Translations under genes and position numbers: made by a program | Assembly: GCA_018287875.1 (NCBI GenBank) | Contig: JAGVVL010000015.1 | Coordinates: forward strand, 1,736,001 to 1,800,000 | Source: Nigrospora sphaerica | Lineage: Eukaryota; Ascomycota; Sordariomycetes; Amphisphaeriales; Apiosporaceae | DNA: 64,000 nucleotides | Direction: 5' to 3' | Shown here: positions 11,748 through 23,473 of the stretch, piece by piece | How positions within the stretch are numbered: the stretch's first letter is position 1 | How the letters are laid out: the number at the start of each line of letters is the position of its first letter | Notes under the pieces: model-generated | The model's input: only the letters and a program-made list of their open reading frames with translations | Databases searched by the model: none | What the model was told of the DNA's origin: nothing

Positions 11748-12767
11748 GTCTGGTCTGCGTAGGTTCGCGTTGCTCTGTTAACGAAGCGGTGCGGATGAAG
11801 AAAGGAATGTTGGGGAGTCGATGGGTTGCTTCACTGGAAGGAGGTGGTAGACGAAAGGCATTGAACGGACGGCAGGCGCCCCCGGGATCACCCATTGCTC
11901 ATCTCGTTAGGCGGATCTAACTGGGAGTGGAAGGTGAGTAAGTACTCAGTACATCGAGCAGGTGTGTATAAACGCCATAAGGTCCATGCGAGCCAGGAAG
12001 GTGACGTCGGTGTAAATCAGATGCGCTCGTGCCTCGACAAAGAAGAGCATCGCCAGTTCCTCCATGGGAGCCTCCGTCTAGGTTATTGTTTAACCGTCTT
12101 CGGGCTTCTTGCCTTTCCAGTTGGTGCTTATTAGTGGTGGGTGGGTGTTCCATATACCAAGATCATGGGCATCCCTGCCACTGGTTACCGCACCCCCAAT
12201 TCCCCGCACTTGCATCCGGTCTCAGAGAAGGGCCAGTAGGGCCTCAATCAATTGAGTATGGAGTGCATTTTTGACTTTATATACTCGGGGCTTGCATCCA
12301 TAGCTTATGTATGACCTAGTCAGTATACTCATGGCATCACAGAAAAGTCTGGTCACGAGATTGAACCAGGCCATAGCCTTAAACAACACCAGCTGGCTTA
12401 CGCAATTCCTCCTGACGTAACCCTCGAGTAGCTTCGGCGATAAATCTAGTGACGCTCCGACGCTCCCAAGACGAACGCCCTCCGAGTGACCAGGAGTCGC
12501 TCTCCTCACCACGGCGCAGATCTCGGTTACCGATAAGCCGAGTTCGCGCCCGCAGGACCCAAGACCAACAACGCTTAGCTTCGCCTCCGCTGGTCAGGAA
12601 GATGCAGTCGTTACGTGAACGCGGTTCTCCGCTCGTCAACTTTTTGTTTCCCCCCTCTTGGTTTCTCTAAAGGGTGTCGAATGTTGTTGAGGCACCGACC
12701 GTGTGCGCGAATCTCCCTTCTGCGGCTCTTTTTTTTCTTGCGAGGAAACCCGCCTCCCCGTTGTACC
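11748..12767. other. Divergent promoter region, aminopeptidase / MFS
   Basis: About 1.0 kb between the start codons of the minus-strand aminopeptidase and the plus-strand transporter. Open frames are short and overlapping, and none is supported. A T-rich tract (12730-12737) lies about 30 bases before the transporter start. Confidence 0.5.
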
Positions 12768-13685
12768 ATGTCGGCCCTTGTGCGACCGCTAACATGGTTC
12801 TACCACGAGTTCGGGCTCGTCTCCATCCAAGCAAGCGGCCGTAATGCCTACCTCATCATCCTGTCGAGGAGCTGCCGGATGGTAGCGCACGGGGCCGTGT
12901 CCCTGATATTAGGCAGGCCACCACCAGCGAGGAGCAGTTTTTCCCCCCTGCTGCCCATCGTGAAAGACCAAAAAGGGAGAAAGAGAAATAGACGCGGGCA
13001 CTAACATATCGCAGCCATCTTCTTCTCCGCCCTCGGCTTCTCCGACCACCAGATCGGGCTCTTCATGACCCTGACGCTCCTGGGCGACGTCCTCCTGGGC
13101 ACCACGCTCACGCTCGTGGCGGACCGCGTGGGCCGGCGCAAGGTCCTGCTGGGCGGCTCCCTCCTGATGGTCTTCAGCGGCCTTGTCTTTGCCGTCTTTG
13201 AGAACTTTTGGATCCTCCTGTTCGGCGCCATCGTGGGCGTCATCAGCGTGACGGGCGGCGACTTTGGTCCGTTTCGAAGCATCGAGGAGTGAGTGTCCTT
13301 TCTTAACAGAGAAAATGCGACAAACCCCAGAAAAGGCCCCCCCCCAGGCCACGAGGGCCTTACTAGACGAGAGACTACGGACTGTAACTAATTACCGGAC
13401 CCCCCAAGGTCCGTTCTGTCCCAGCTGACCACGCCGGCGACGAGGGCCGACGTCCTGAGCTGGTACGTCGCCATCTCCACGCTCGGCTCGTCCATCGGAA
13501 GCGAGGCGGCCGGGCGCTTCATCCGGCACCTGCAAGAGGGCAAGAAGCTCTCGCCCGTTAACGCCTATCACACCCTGTTCTGGCTATACGCTGCTATGGG
13601 CCTTGTAAACCTGGTTCTGGTATCCCTGCTGGGTCCGGCCTGCGAGCTGACCGGCCAGGCGGACGAGGCGTATGCGCGGCTGCCT

Positions 13686-13751
<66 letters not shown>

Positions 13752-14712
13752 AATGACGCCGCCGCCGCCACCCCGCAGCGGACGAGGGGACGCTGGCTCA
13801 CCAGTCGCCTATCGCAAATCTCCAGGCCCACGCGCGCCGTCATGTGGAAGCTCTGGGTGCTCCTGGCGCTTGACTCGGTCGCCGACGGCATGGTGCCCTA
13901 CTCGCTCACCAACTACTTCGTCGACGAGAAGTTCCACCCGTCCAAGTCGACGCTGGGCGATGTACTGTCGGCCAGCTTCTTCCTCGGCGCCGTGTCTTCC
14001 ACCTTTGCCGGGCCGCTGGCGCGCAACATTGGTCTGGTTAACACTGTAAGTTCACTCCCCGTCTTCCTCGGGTGCCCCTTCCGGCCCCCTTCCCCTATGG
14101 AAATACCGACACCGAGCGTCGCAGATGGTCTTCACACACGTGCCGTCATCGGCGGCGGTGCTGCTCTTCCCGGTCCCGGGGAACTTCTGGCTGACGGCAG
14201 GACTGCTGCTGCTGCGGTCGGCGCTGAACCCGTTGGACCAGGCGCCGCGAACGGCGCTCATCGCGGCCGTGGTGCGGGCCGATGAGCGCACCGCCGTCAT
14301 GGGCGTCACGGCCCTCGTGCGCACCACGGCCGCCATGCTGGGGCCCACCCTGACCGGCCTCCTGGCCGCCGACGGCCGCTTTTGGATCGCCTTCGTCGTC
14401 GCCGGCATCGCCCGCCTCACCTACGACTTCGGCCTCTACGCCCTCTTCGTCAACGTCCGCCTGCACCAGCACGAGTCCAAGCTCCCCCACGACGCCCACC
14501 CCTCCGGCCCTCGCGACGAGGAGCAGCCCCTCGAGCTGCGCCGCTTGTCCATGTCCAGTGCCAGCAGCTCCGGCGGCGACGAGCCCCTCGAGATGAAGAG
14601 CAAGCCGGCCGAGCAATCGTCGGCCAGCAGCGGCGCCCTCCAGGTCCCCGCTGTGGCGGGGGGTCGAGCCCGGAGCCGAAGTCCTCATCGATCCTCGGTG
14701 CTGGACACCTGA
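12768..14712 (+). CDS. Major facilitator superfamily transporter with polyQ-polyD loop
   Basis: Plasma- or organelle-membrane secondary transporter of unknown substrate. Four exons, join(12768..12912, 13015..13288, 13409..14045, 14125..14712), give 547 residues. MFS signatures include ALGFSDHQIGLFM, the A-loop-like DRVGRRKVLLGG after helix 2, and two half-repeats of about six helices. The central cytosolic loop carries 11 Gln (233-243), Asn, then 10 Asp (245-254), encoded by pure CAG and GAC repeats. The C-terminal tail is Ser- and Pro-rich. Intron 1 must use a GC donor (TTAG/gcaggc) to join SLIL to AIFFSALGF. The GT sites nearby do not give a continuous helix. Convergent with the sugar-transporter gene, 282 bases away. 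Confidence 0.85.
13686..13751 (+). repeat. Coding microsatellite (CAG)11-AAC-(GAC)10
   Basis: Perfect codon repeats: CAG at 13686-13718, one AAC, then GAC at 13722-13751, inside exon 3 of the MFS transporter. They encode polyglutamine followed by polyaspartate in the loop between the two transporter halves. Perfect triplet repeats of this length are likely to vary between strains. Confidence 0.95.
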
Positions 14713-14994
14713 TTCTACTCCGTGGGATTGCCTAAATCATCGTGTACACCACCCCGCTGTGTACAAACCATCACATTCCGTGGCTCGACATGTAAACCAC
14801 CCACGCCCGCCTTTGTTCCTCCCAAATCATGCTCATGGGCTGCTTAAATGACTAAAAGATATGATTGACGATTGCGGGGGAAGTTTAACCAAGTGCGGGA
14901 GAAAAGCAGTAGGCAAGAGATATCCTATGAAGCAAACGCGCTCCACCCGTTGTGGCATTTACTGCGCCTATGCACCCGAAACCAAACTTGCGCA

Positions 14995-17071
14995 TCATCG
15001 CTCCTTGCTCTCTACCGTCTCGCCATGCGAGACATTGTCAGAATCGGCCATTTCCAATCTGTCAGCCCTGACCTTAGCCTCCTTCTTCTTCTGGCTGGGC
15101 GATGTTTGGTCCAGCTGGTACAGGGGGGGCATGGGGGGTACATCCTGGAACAGGAGGTATTTCTTGATGTACCACGGCATCTTCTTGGCATAGTAGGCCG
15201 CGTGATCGCGATTCTTGACACTAAAGACGACGTCGAGCTCCTCGAGCGTGAGGTTCTTGGTCTCGGGCAGGAAGAAGTAGCAGAAGAACCAGCCGATGAT
15301 GTTCCAAGCGGCGTACCAACAAAAGGCGCCCGTGTCGCCGAACGTCTCGAGCATGGGAAGCCAGCTGAAGCTGATGATGAAGTTGAAGCCCCAGGTGACA
15401 GCAGTAGCACTGAAGGCGGCAAGTCAGCATCTGATCGAGGAAGAGGAGTACCGGCGGGCGGAACGTACCTGCACATGCCGATATCACGGATATGGAGGGG
15501 GAAGGCCTCTGCCGAGTAGGTGAAGGGCACCGGGCCGGAACCCGGCGAGTAGCAAGCCATGAAACAGAAGAGACCGGTGGCCACCAATGCTAGCTTCGCA
15601 GGGTGCGTCTCGCCCGGGGAGGGGTCTTGGATGAAAAAGGCGAAGCCGGTAAGGAACAAGAAAAAGGACATGAGGGGGTATGTGACCAGAAGCAGGTTTC
15701 TCCGCCCAAAGGTGTCGATGGTGTATATAGCAGGGATCGCGAAGAGCCAGTTCACGAGTCCGGTGCCCATGGTGAACAATAGCGCCTCATCTCGACTGTA
15801 GCCGGCCGACTGGAAAATGACCATGGAGTAGTACACGATGACATTGACACCGCAGAACTGCCCCCCAACCCCCTGTTAACACTGGGGTCGCTGTAAAAGG
15901 TGAAGGGGCAAGAGCCGACGTACCTGTTGCATGAACATGACAAACCACGATGACTGGGCGGCGTGCCGGTTACGGCGGACGGTGAAGAACTCCTTCCAGC
16001 TTCTGCCCGAACGCTGGCTCTCCTCGACTTGCAGGAGCTTGTGGGCGTAGTACATGTCGCGAGAAGCCTGGACCGGACTGAAGCGGAGACGTGCAATCGC
16101 CTTGAATGCCTTGTCGTACCTGCCCTTCTCCATGTACCAGCGGGGGGACTCGGGGCAAAAATACACCTGAAGCATGACAACCAGGGGAGGAATCGAGGTC
16201 GAGGCCATGATCCAGCGCCATTGGGTTTCCTCGCCGAAGATGGTGACCTTGGAGAAAGCGACGCCCATGATGGTACCCAGAGCGATGCCAAAGGCCGTCC
16301 ACATTTGCCACATCATGGTGAGAGCACCTCGGATCGTCTTGGGCGTCGATTCAGCCGAGTACACTGGCGTCGTGCTGGACTTGGCGCCAACGGCAAAGCC
16401 GAGGAAGAAGCGAGCAATGAGCAAGTTAACCCAGTTGTTGGCGGCCGCCATCCAGAAGCCAGTGATGACCGACATGAAGCAACTAACGAAGATGGTGCCT
16501 CTTCGGCCGAGGTAGTGGTTCAGTACCGGGTTACTCCAGCAGCCAATGAGAGCCGAGCAGAGGTAAGGGGCACCATTGACCAAGCCCTGGATATACCGGT
16601 CGGTGATGTCGAGCTCGACGAAATAAAAGTCCTAAAGACGGTCAGCTTCTTTCATGGATGCGGCTACCGTGCGGCCAATATCCTTACCTGCGCAGCGTTG
16701 ACTGCTGACTGATCCATGCCTTGCACAATGGCCGAACCAGCACACAGGGTGCATAAGAAGTACAGCGCGAAGGGCTGGCTCCAGCGGTGGGTGATCTCCC
16801 GACGAAGAAGGTCCTTTTCGTCGGTCGACAGCTCCTGGATCTGCTCAAAAGCATAGTCCTGGTTGGTAACCTGGGCCACGAGGGCGCCTTTGCGGAAAGA
16901 CTCCATGTGCTCCGTCAACCCCTTCTCCTCGACGAACTTGGTGACGTCGGCGAGTACCTCGTCACGACTCATGCCGGCAAGCGGGTTGTTGATGAGAGTA
17001 CCTAGGGAAGCCTCCTTTTGGCTGTTAAGCCGGGCCTCGGGGACCTCCTCATCTCGCAATGGTTGCCCCAT
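14995..17071 (-). CDS. MFS sugar/polyol transporter
   Basis: Proton-coupled sugar porter family member. Four exons, complement(14995..15409, 15469..15857, 15924..16631, 16688..17071), give 631 residues. A roughly 100-residue cytosolic N-terminus precedes twelve helices. Sugar-porter marks are GRRGTIFVSC (loop 2-3), RFFLGFAVGAKSS, PESPRWYMEKGRYDKAF (after helix 6), DTFGRRNLLL (loop 8-9) and PETKNLTLEELD (after helix 12). The PFTYSAEAFPLHIRDIGM segment and long N-terminus recall the fungal maltose/inositol-like group rather than HXT hexose carriers, but the substrate cannot be read. The C-terminal tail is lysine- and acid-rich. Start chosen at MGQPLRDEE (context CACCATGG), since upstream residues in the open frame look non-coding. 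Confidence 0.9.
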
Positions 17072-18268
17072 GGTGACTGTTGGCTCAGCACAGAATACTG
17101 CTTCTACCACGGAAGGAATTAAGACAATGGATGGGACGATGGGAAAAGAAGGACAGGTTGCTCGTTCTGTGGGGATGAGTGCCAATAAATCCCCCACCAC
17201 CCCAGGCCTGAGCCGTGACCGTACGAGCAGTCCATTGTCACTGCCACACTCGTGTGATGGGGTCAAGGTCTCCCCGTGGCACGGCGGCGCGTCAGTGACC
17301 TCAGAAGCTGGGGAAGTGGATCACGTAAGCCTGGGCACCTGGGCTTGCTGGGCAGCGGTGGTGCCGAGTCTCTATGGCTTTGTAACTGGTGCGGCCCCAG
17401 TATGCCATGGACTTGACCCCAAAACGAAGCTCTTGTCGAAGGCACCGGGCAGTCCGCGGGCTGTCGTGGAGGCGATCAGCAGACAGACGGCATTGGCATG
17501 GCTCGACAGCTTCGGCGTGCCGCCAGAGCCGGCTCGGCGGGAGCGTGCATTTTGCCGGCCGAGACGCTAGCTTGTCTCGGCTGACGCCGGAGAGGCTCTC
17601 GGCAGCGAAGGACGGGAGCGAAATGACGAGCGCCGGGCTGCACGCCAAGCTGGTAGCCACTCCCTGTCCCTTGTCGCGGAGCGTTCAGTGGTCGGTCGGA
17701 CGCGGAGCCGCTTGCCAGCACGCGTTGGTTCAACGACCTGCTGTCAGGCATTCGGCCGAGCGGCGGGGACGCGCATTTGATCGGTCTGAATACCTACTCC
17801 GGTAATTGGGAAAAGACTGCTCCAAGTTTCACCTCCAGTCGTGACGTTGAGGAGTTCCTCATTTGAGTAATTGGCAAGGGGTCGCCTCAAATCTGGCATG
17901 TGCCGGTGTGATAGAAACCAATGGTCAGAACCGACTCTTCGCACGCCCGACAGATCAGTTTCCTGTTCTAGGAATTCGAAGAAGCCCCAGCAACCGCTGA
18001 TGCGGGACATCGAACCCGCCCGCTTGGCGGCCTCGAAAGAACGACCTCATATCACTAGCCACCACCGGGCTCATCATCGCGCAGGCGTGGTGGCTTACTC
18101 GGCAGCAGGAGGGGGTGAATATGGGTTGCGAGAGTTGTATCTCGGTCATTATGAATTGCATTATTTTGAACGCGATATCTTCTTGGATACGTGTGTTCGT
18201 CGATTTTCAAGTGTGAGTGGCTCCCGGCTGGCTTGGGGTTGCAGGGCTTCCTAATGTATTCAGCAGCT
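17072..18268. other. Intergenic region, no gene seen
   Basis: About 1.2 kb holding the sugar-transporter promoter and the 3' flank of the ferric-reductase gene. A minus-strand stretch near 18000-18020 resembles a tRNA T-arm (GGTTCGA core), but no matching anticodon arm could be folded. Open frames are short and unsupported. Confidence 0.45.
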
Positions 18269-20024
18269 TCACCAGCTGAAACTCTCGTTATGCCACCATA
18301 CTTCCCTTCCCCTGTGCACCCACTCACCCACGTGGCGTCTCAGTTCACGGCCGAATTCTTCGGGTCCGCAAACCAGAACAGCTACCCGCTCCTCGTGGCC
18401 TTTTCTGAAGGCATCGTCGACAATTCTGCGAAGGTCGGGGCGTTTGCCGTTGTTTCTGTCTTTGTATAATGACTCCATCTCCAGTGCACCGCCCGCTTCA
18501 CTCGAGCTCCCAGTTTCGTCAACAGCATCGACAATGTCCCCGGTCAGGAACAGATGGATTCGGTCGTCATCCAGGACGCTCTTCTCTTTTCCATTGCCGG
18601 ACGCGGGCCAAGTGGCCTCGCCAGCCTTCCGCACCGTCCAGTACATGTCCACCCTGGCCAGAGGGTTCTCTTTGACCATACTCTCGTATAGTGGCATTAT
18701 GAACGTTGCGCCCACACCACCAGCAAACAAGAGCACCCGGTCAAAGTCGGGTCCCACAAAGTTGGGGAAATGCTTGGCCGCGCCGTAAGGGCCTTCGATG
18801 CAGAGAGCTACCCTGGACTGGCCAGCGCAGATACGGGCGAGTCTGCCAAGGTTCTGCGTCATTGGCCCGGCGTGCTGGCGCGCGACCAGGGTTAGCTCCT
18901 GCGTATCCTCGCTCACAGCCGCCACGGTGAAGGGGCTGTGAGTAAAATCGAAAACAAGGCTGGACAGCGTTGTGGGCGGACGAGACGCAGCAGGAACATT
19001 CATGTAAACGTGCGAGCCGGGGCTATCCCTGTACTTGGCAATGGTTGCCGGAGGGAGCTCGGCGGTGATTTTGATCAAGCTCGTGCCATGAATGAGCTCG
19101 ACGGAGGCTGGGGCGGTGACAGTATCGAACTTGCGAACGGCAATGTCGAGCAGTATGATGCCCAGCGCTTGCATCATGAAGAGCCTGGCATGGTGCACGT
19201 GGAAGAAGATGACTATGGGCAGAGCGAGTGCCACCAGCACGTGCGTGATGAAGAAAAGGCGGTAGGAGTACTGGCGCACGACGGCTAGGGCCGTGGTGTT
19301 GAGCAGAGCCATGCCGACACTTCCTAGGATGCCGAGGATAACTACACGCGAGCCCAGCGCGGTCATGACGGTGTTGGTCTGCACCCACTTGTTGAAATAG
19401 AGCACGCCGTGGACAGTGAGCATCATATAGAGGATGCGCCCCAGGACGCGGTGCCATCGGTTGACCTCCTCGTGTGAAGAGCGAAAGACATAGGCGTATG
19501 GGTTCAGCCACTTCAGCGACATGAGGTACTGCACGGGGAACTGCGAGGCAGCAATGGCGGCGAAGCGCTTCGCCAAGTGCATATAGTCTGCCCGGGGTCA
19601 GCGGGTGTGAAGGGCGAAACAAGCGAAATCCATACTCACCATCGCCCGTGTTCACAAAACACAGGAAAATGAGCCAGGCGGCCCAGAGAAAGCCAAAGAG
19701 CAATTGGTCTACAGTGCCCCACCTTTGACCAGCGAAGCGCACGTCTTCCCCAAGCCACCAAGCCAGCCTGCGCGTAGTCACGGCCCACGAGCCGGCGGTG
19801 GTTTGGCGATGGTGCTTGATGGTGGGCGATGTCGGTACGGCATCGTAGTTAATGCGCTGGGAGACAGGCCCCCGAACGAGCCAGGTACCGAGCCTGGCGA
19901 GCAGGACGACGGCCACGGGCACCAGCGTGGACAGCTGCGCAATGGTGGCGTGCAGGTCCAGGGACTCCCGACGGGCCTGTTTCTCGGCGTCGGAAAGCTC
20001 GACGAAGTGGTAAGGCCAGCCCAT
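18269..20024 (-). CDS. Ferric/cupric-reductase-like transmembrane flavocytochrome
   Basis: Moves electrons from NADPH through FAD and two hemes across the membrane to an outside acceptor, classically Fe3+ or Cu2+. Two exons, complement(18269..19587, 19640..20024), give 567 residues. N-terminal helices lead into the ferric-reductase core, where His174/His188 and His244/His258 form two pairs each 14 residues apart on neighbouring helices, the expected bis-heme ligands. HSPFTVAAVS (from 345) is the FAD-binding motif, LLFAGGVGATFIMPL the NADP pocket, and CGPEEF plus a terminal aromatic (SFSW) close the domain. No signal peptide is obvious. The intron is gtgagt...gggcag. NADPH-oxidase membership is less likely because the N-terminal extension and spacing fit FRE proteins. 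Divergent from the rhamnogalacturonase gene. Confidence 0.92.
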
Positions 20025-21190
20025 GGCGGCAGAGGGAAGGGCAGGGGCAAGGGCAGTAGCAATACAGGACTCGAGACACGAGAGAGAACACTATAGTCGA
20101 CGGCAAGACGGTGGCGTGGTTTTTTGTTTATGACTGAGATCAGTCATGCAGGGTCGGTCGATCGGGGAGTGAATAGGGGAGGTGCTGCTGGGGGAACAGA
20201 TTTGACCGCGGCTCGCTCGGAACCGCTGGCGAGTAAAGCGCGACGGTTTCAAGTTGGCTCCTGCTCTCTCGCGCTCCTACTGCACTTGCACCTGCATTGG
20301 TGGGGGCGCGGCTCCTTATTCTTGCTTGCTTACCTACCCAGTAGGTATGTGCACCCGTACCCTTTGGATCTTAGTCAGCCGGCCGGCGACTGCCCAGGGG
20401 GGTCGGTACTTTTCCCCCTGCACCAACAGCGCGGAAAAGGAGGTGCCAATCAAAGCATCCATCCGGCCCCTTAAAACAAACGGCGCTGTTTGTTTCCAGA
20501 ACACATCTCCTGCAACCTACATGGCCAACCGGTCTACAACATCCATCCCATATCACATGAGGTGCCCCTCAAGGTGCCAACCATAAAAAGCCCATAGATA
20601 CAGGCAAGACCCGGTAGCGTCATTCCTATCGGGGCCGCTGTGCCCCAGCGATCGCTGCCGATTTAATCTATTAATACAGGTCCGTACCACCAAGCGGGGC
20701 TCCGATCTGGCGACCAACCCCACGATATCCTTATCTCCCCTGCATCCATCCATTCATCTATCTAAGGACGCGAGCTTTCAGATATAGTACACGAACTATG
20801 CCCCCTGTCGGTTGGTATGGGCTGGTCCACCGATGCTTGTTTGTCCCCCGGACTTCAACCCTTCTCGACGCACCCGAGCAATGGGGAATCATAGCGAGAT
20901 GGATCCCTCAGTAGCCGGGGCACCGCCTTGTGCTTTAAGGTGACATGGACAGGCCAGTCAGCCTCGGGATAGGCGACTGTCCTGCCCATGTCCTTGCTTC
21001 GCTTCAAACCACATATGTAACCAGCGATTTCCCGTGTTCATCCCAATTTCCGCCATTCTGTAGTTGCCAACCTGTTAAGGTCGGCGATTCCCCGCATCCT
21101 GATGATATAATTGAGGCGAGCACGCTCTGCTGTCGTCAGCACCGTCCTTCCTAACCATCGAGTACTGGTGTCGCTCGTTTAGCAAGCGGC
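20025..21190. other. Divergent promoter region, ferric reductase / rhamnogalacturonase
   Basis: About 1.2 kb between two divergent start codons, with no supported gene. It contains the perfect inverted repeat at 20331-20347. I saw no clear GATA-factor iron element (ATCWGATAA). Confidence 0.5.
20331..20347. promoter_or_regulatory. Palindrome TACCTAC-CCA-GTAGGTA
   Basis: Perfect 7-bp inverted repeat with a 3-base spacer, about 310 bases upstream of the ferric-reductase start codon. It is one of several TAGGTA/TACCTA words in this window. A dimeric-factor binding site is possible, but no factor is known to me. Confidence 0.35.
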
Positions 21191-22712
21191 ATGGCTTCCA
21201 GGTTCGTGTCACTTTTGGCGGTTGTCAGCTGCGCCTGGCCTGTCGTCGCTCAGCTCTCCGGGAACGTCGGCCCGACAACGTCTTCGTCTGCGAAAGCGGC
21301 GGTTAAAGTGTGTAACATTATGCACTATGGGGGCGTAGCCCAAGCGACTAAAGATAACAGTGCGGCCATACAAGCCGCTTGGAATGATTGCAAAGCAGGT
21401 GGTCAAGGTTCGCCGCACAGCCAGTGTCTTTGCTCGAGGTAGAATCTTTAATTAACCCATCGGCAGTGCTTATTCCCCTAGGGGACTATGGTCTTGGAAC
21501 CTGGCTGACTCTCAAGGGCGGAAATGGGGTCTCGATCAACCTGGAAGGCATCATTTATCGAACAGGCGCAGCGGGGGGAAACATGTTCCTGATCAGCGAC
21601 ACCACCGACTTCGAGTTCTATAGCGCCAACTCCAAAGGCGCCATACAGGGATATGGCTACGAGTTTCACAAAGAAAACAAATACGGCCCACGGTTGCTTC
21701 GGCTGTATAAGTGCACTGACTTCTCTGTTCACAACATCGCGCTCGTGGATTGTACGTCCCCCAAGCCCCCCCGACGCGCAGCCATAGACACCATAGGCGG
21801 ACCGGCTAACGATGGACAGCTCCGGCATTTCACTTGTCACTTGACACATGCACCAACGGCGAGCTATACAACATGGTCATCCGGGGGGGTTACCGGGGCG
21901 GCCTCGATGGGATTGACGTGTGGAGCAACAACATTTGGGTACATGATGTCGAGGTGTCCAACAAGGACGAGTGTGTCACGGTCAAGTCCCCTTCGAACAA
22001 CATCTTGGTGGAGCAGGTACATTGCAACTGGTCTGGCGGATGTGCCATGGGATCTCTGGGGGCTGAAGTTGGTAAGTGGTGCCTTGGTAGACGGCCGTGG
22101 TTACACAAGGATGTACTGATATGCTCGAATGCAGCCATCCAGAATGTCGAGTACCGAAACATATACACTCATAACTCCAACCAGATGTTCATGATCAAGT
22201 CCAACGGAGGCAGCGGTAATGTCAGTAACGTGGTTCTGGCCAACTTTACCGGGCACAGCAACGCCTACACCATGGACTTTGACACTGCGTGGAGCAGCAT
22301 GAACCCTGTGGCCGGCGACGGCATACAGTACTCCAATATTCAGATCGAAAATTGGAAGGGCACATGTCAAAATGGCGTACAAAGGCCACCGATCAGGATG
22401 CACTGCCCAGCCAAAGTGCCGTGCACCAACATCGCCATCGACAACTTTCATGTCTGGACCGAGGAGGGCAACGAGGTGCTGTACTCATGCCAAAATGCCT
22501 ACGGAGCCGGCTCGTGTCTCCTGGGAGCCACGGGAAAATGCAGACTCCCGCCCTATGCGTCCACCACGACGCTTACGTCCGTGGGATCGTACCAATACAC
22601 GCCCATGCAGGGCGAGCTCACCTCCGGCCTCGGTCTGACTGCCCCCATTGTAATTCCTCCCATCCCGCTTTCCTTCTATCCAGGGAAACCGCCAATCCAC
22701 CCGTTGGCTTAG
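21191..22712 (+). CDS. rhgA-like: Secreted GH28 rhamnogalacturonan hydrolase
   Basis: Cleaves the galacturonic acid-rhamnose backbone of rhamnogalacturonan I in pectin. Four exons, join(21191..21407, 21467..21751, 21820..22071, 22135..22712), give 443 residues, the family's usual size. A signal peptide (about 1-20, ending AQLSG) precedes the right-handed beta helix. Diagnostic segments follow the rhamnogalacturonase version of GH28: DSPAFHLSLDTCTNGELYNM, GLDGIDVWSNNIWVHDVEVS, NKDECVTVKSPSNNILVE and CNWSGGCAMGSLGAE. Acidic residues in GIDVW and KDECV are the expected catalytic ones, and GCAMG replaces the GHG of polygalacturonases. The C-terminal cysteine-rich part and proline-rich tail are intact. 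Splices were set so that VD-SPAFH and GAEV-AIQNV join in frame. Confidence 0.95.
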
Positions 22713-23473
22713 GTCGTGGAGCCCGGTTCCGCTTTAGATGTGGCCGCTCCGAGGCATGACGCATCACCGGCCCCGGGCCGTCCCCCCGGCTGTGAATCTG
22801 CAGTATCGAGAGGGCCGCCGATACTGTAACCTCGGGGCAGGCGATTCTGTACGTCTGGCGGCGTTCACTTTCGGTGCCGCCACTATGTGTTGATTGGCGT
22901 AGAGCCTGTGAGTTTCGGGCCCCCGTTCTGCCCCCGGCTTCTGACGCCACGGCCTTTGTCTCGGTTTGGATGCATTCCAATGTACCTTAGCAGAGTGGTG
23001 GAAACATTGAGGGGCCGCATGCCTGGAGTCGCTAACCAAATAGTGCTGTCAGCAGGAGGGCTAAACTACATGTACGTACTTCTTACTTACATGTAACTAC
23101 CAACATACATATATAAAGTACCTACTTACCTAGATCCATTGGCCTTCCATACATGGGAAAGCGCTAGTATGTGTTACAACGTTCCCGTACGGACGTAGTC
23201 ATGGACTTAGCATTATCTCCACACCCGGTGTCGCCTTTCTCCGCCGGAGAATACACAATGGGTCAATGGCATAGCATCCCCTGATTCCGGCGCAGATGCC
23301 GCCAGCCTGTCGAGTATATAGTCTCTATAGTGTAATTCTCAGAATTTTCTGTGATACATTTTACCACATCTTACGCACTCAGCTCTCCAGTAGCTACCGC
23401 TTGTCAGTTGTTTCTTGTTACTCATTCAGCCTTGCCGTTCTTTCCTCGACCACCGCGCTCTGAAGAACCTAGG
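22713..23473. other. Intergenic region between GH28 and SDR genes
   Basis: About 760 bases with no supported gene. The AT-rich part at 23090-23135 carries stacked TACCTAC/TTACCTAG words and a tatataaag segment that could serve as a distant TATA-like element. Two short repeats of GTATATAGTCTCTATAG type lie near 23310. Confidence 0.4.

Noticed and set aside
18000..18085. tRNA-like sequence on the minus strand (T-arm-like GGTTCGA core)
   Set aside because: The T-loop would be eight bases, the anticodon stem does not pair and the acceptor stem has a mismatch, so no acceptable cloverleaf forms.
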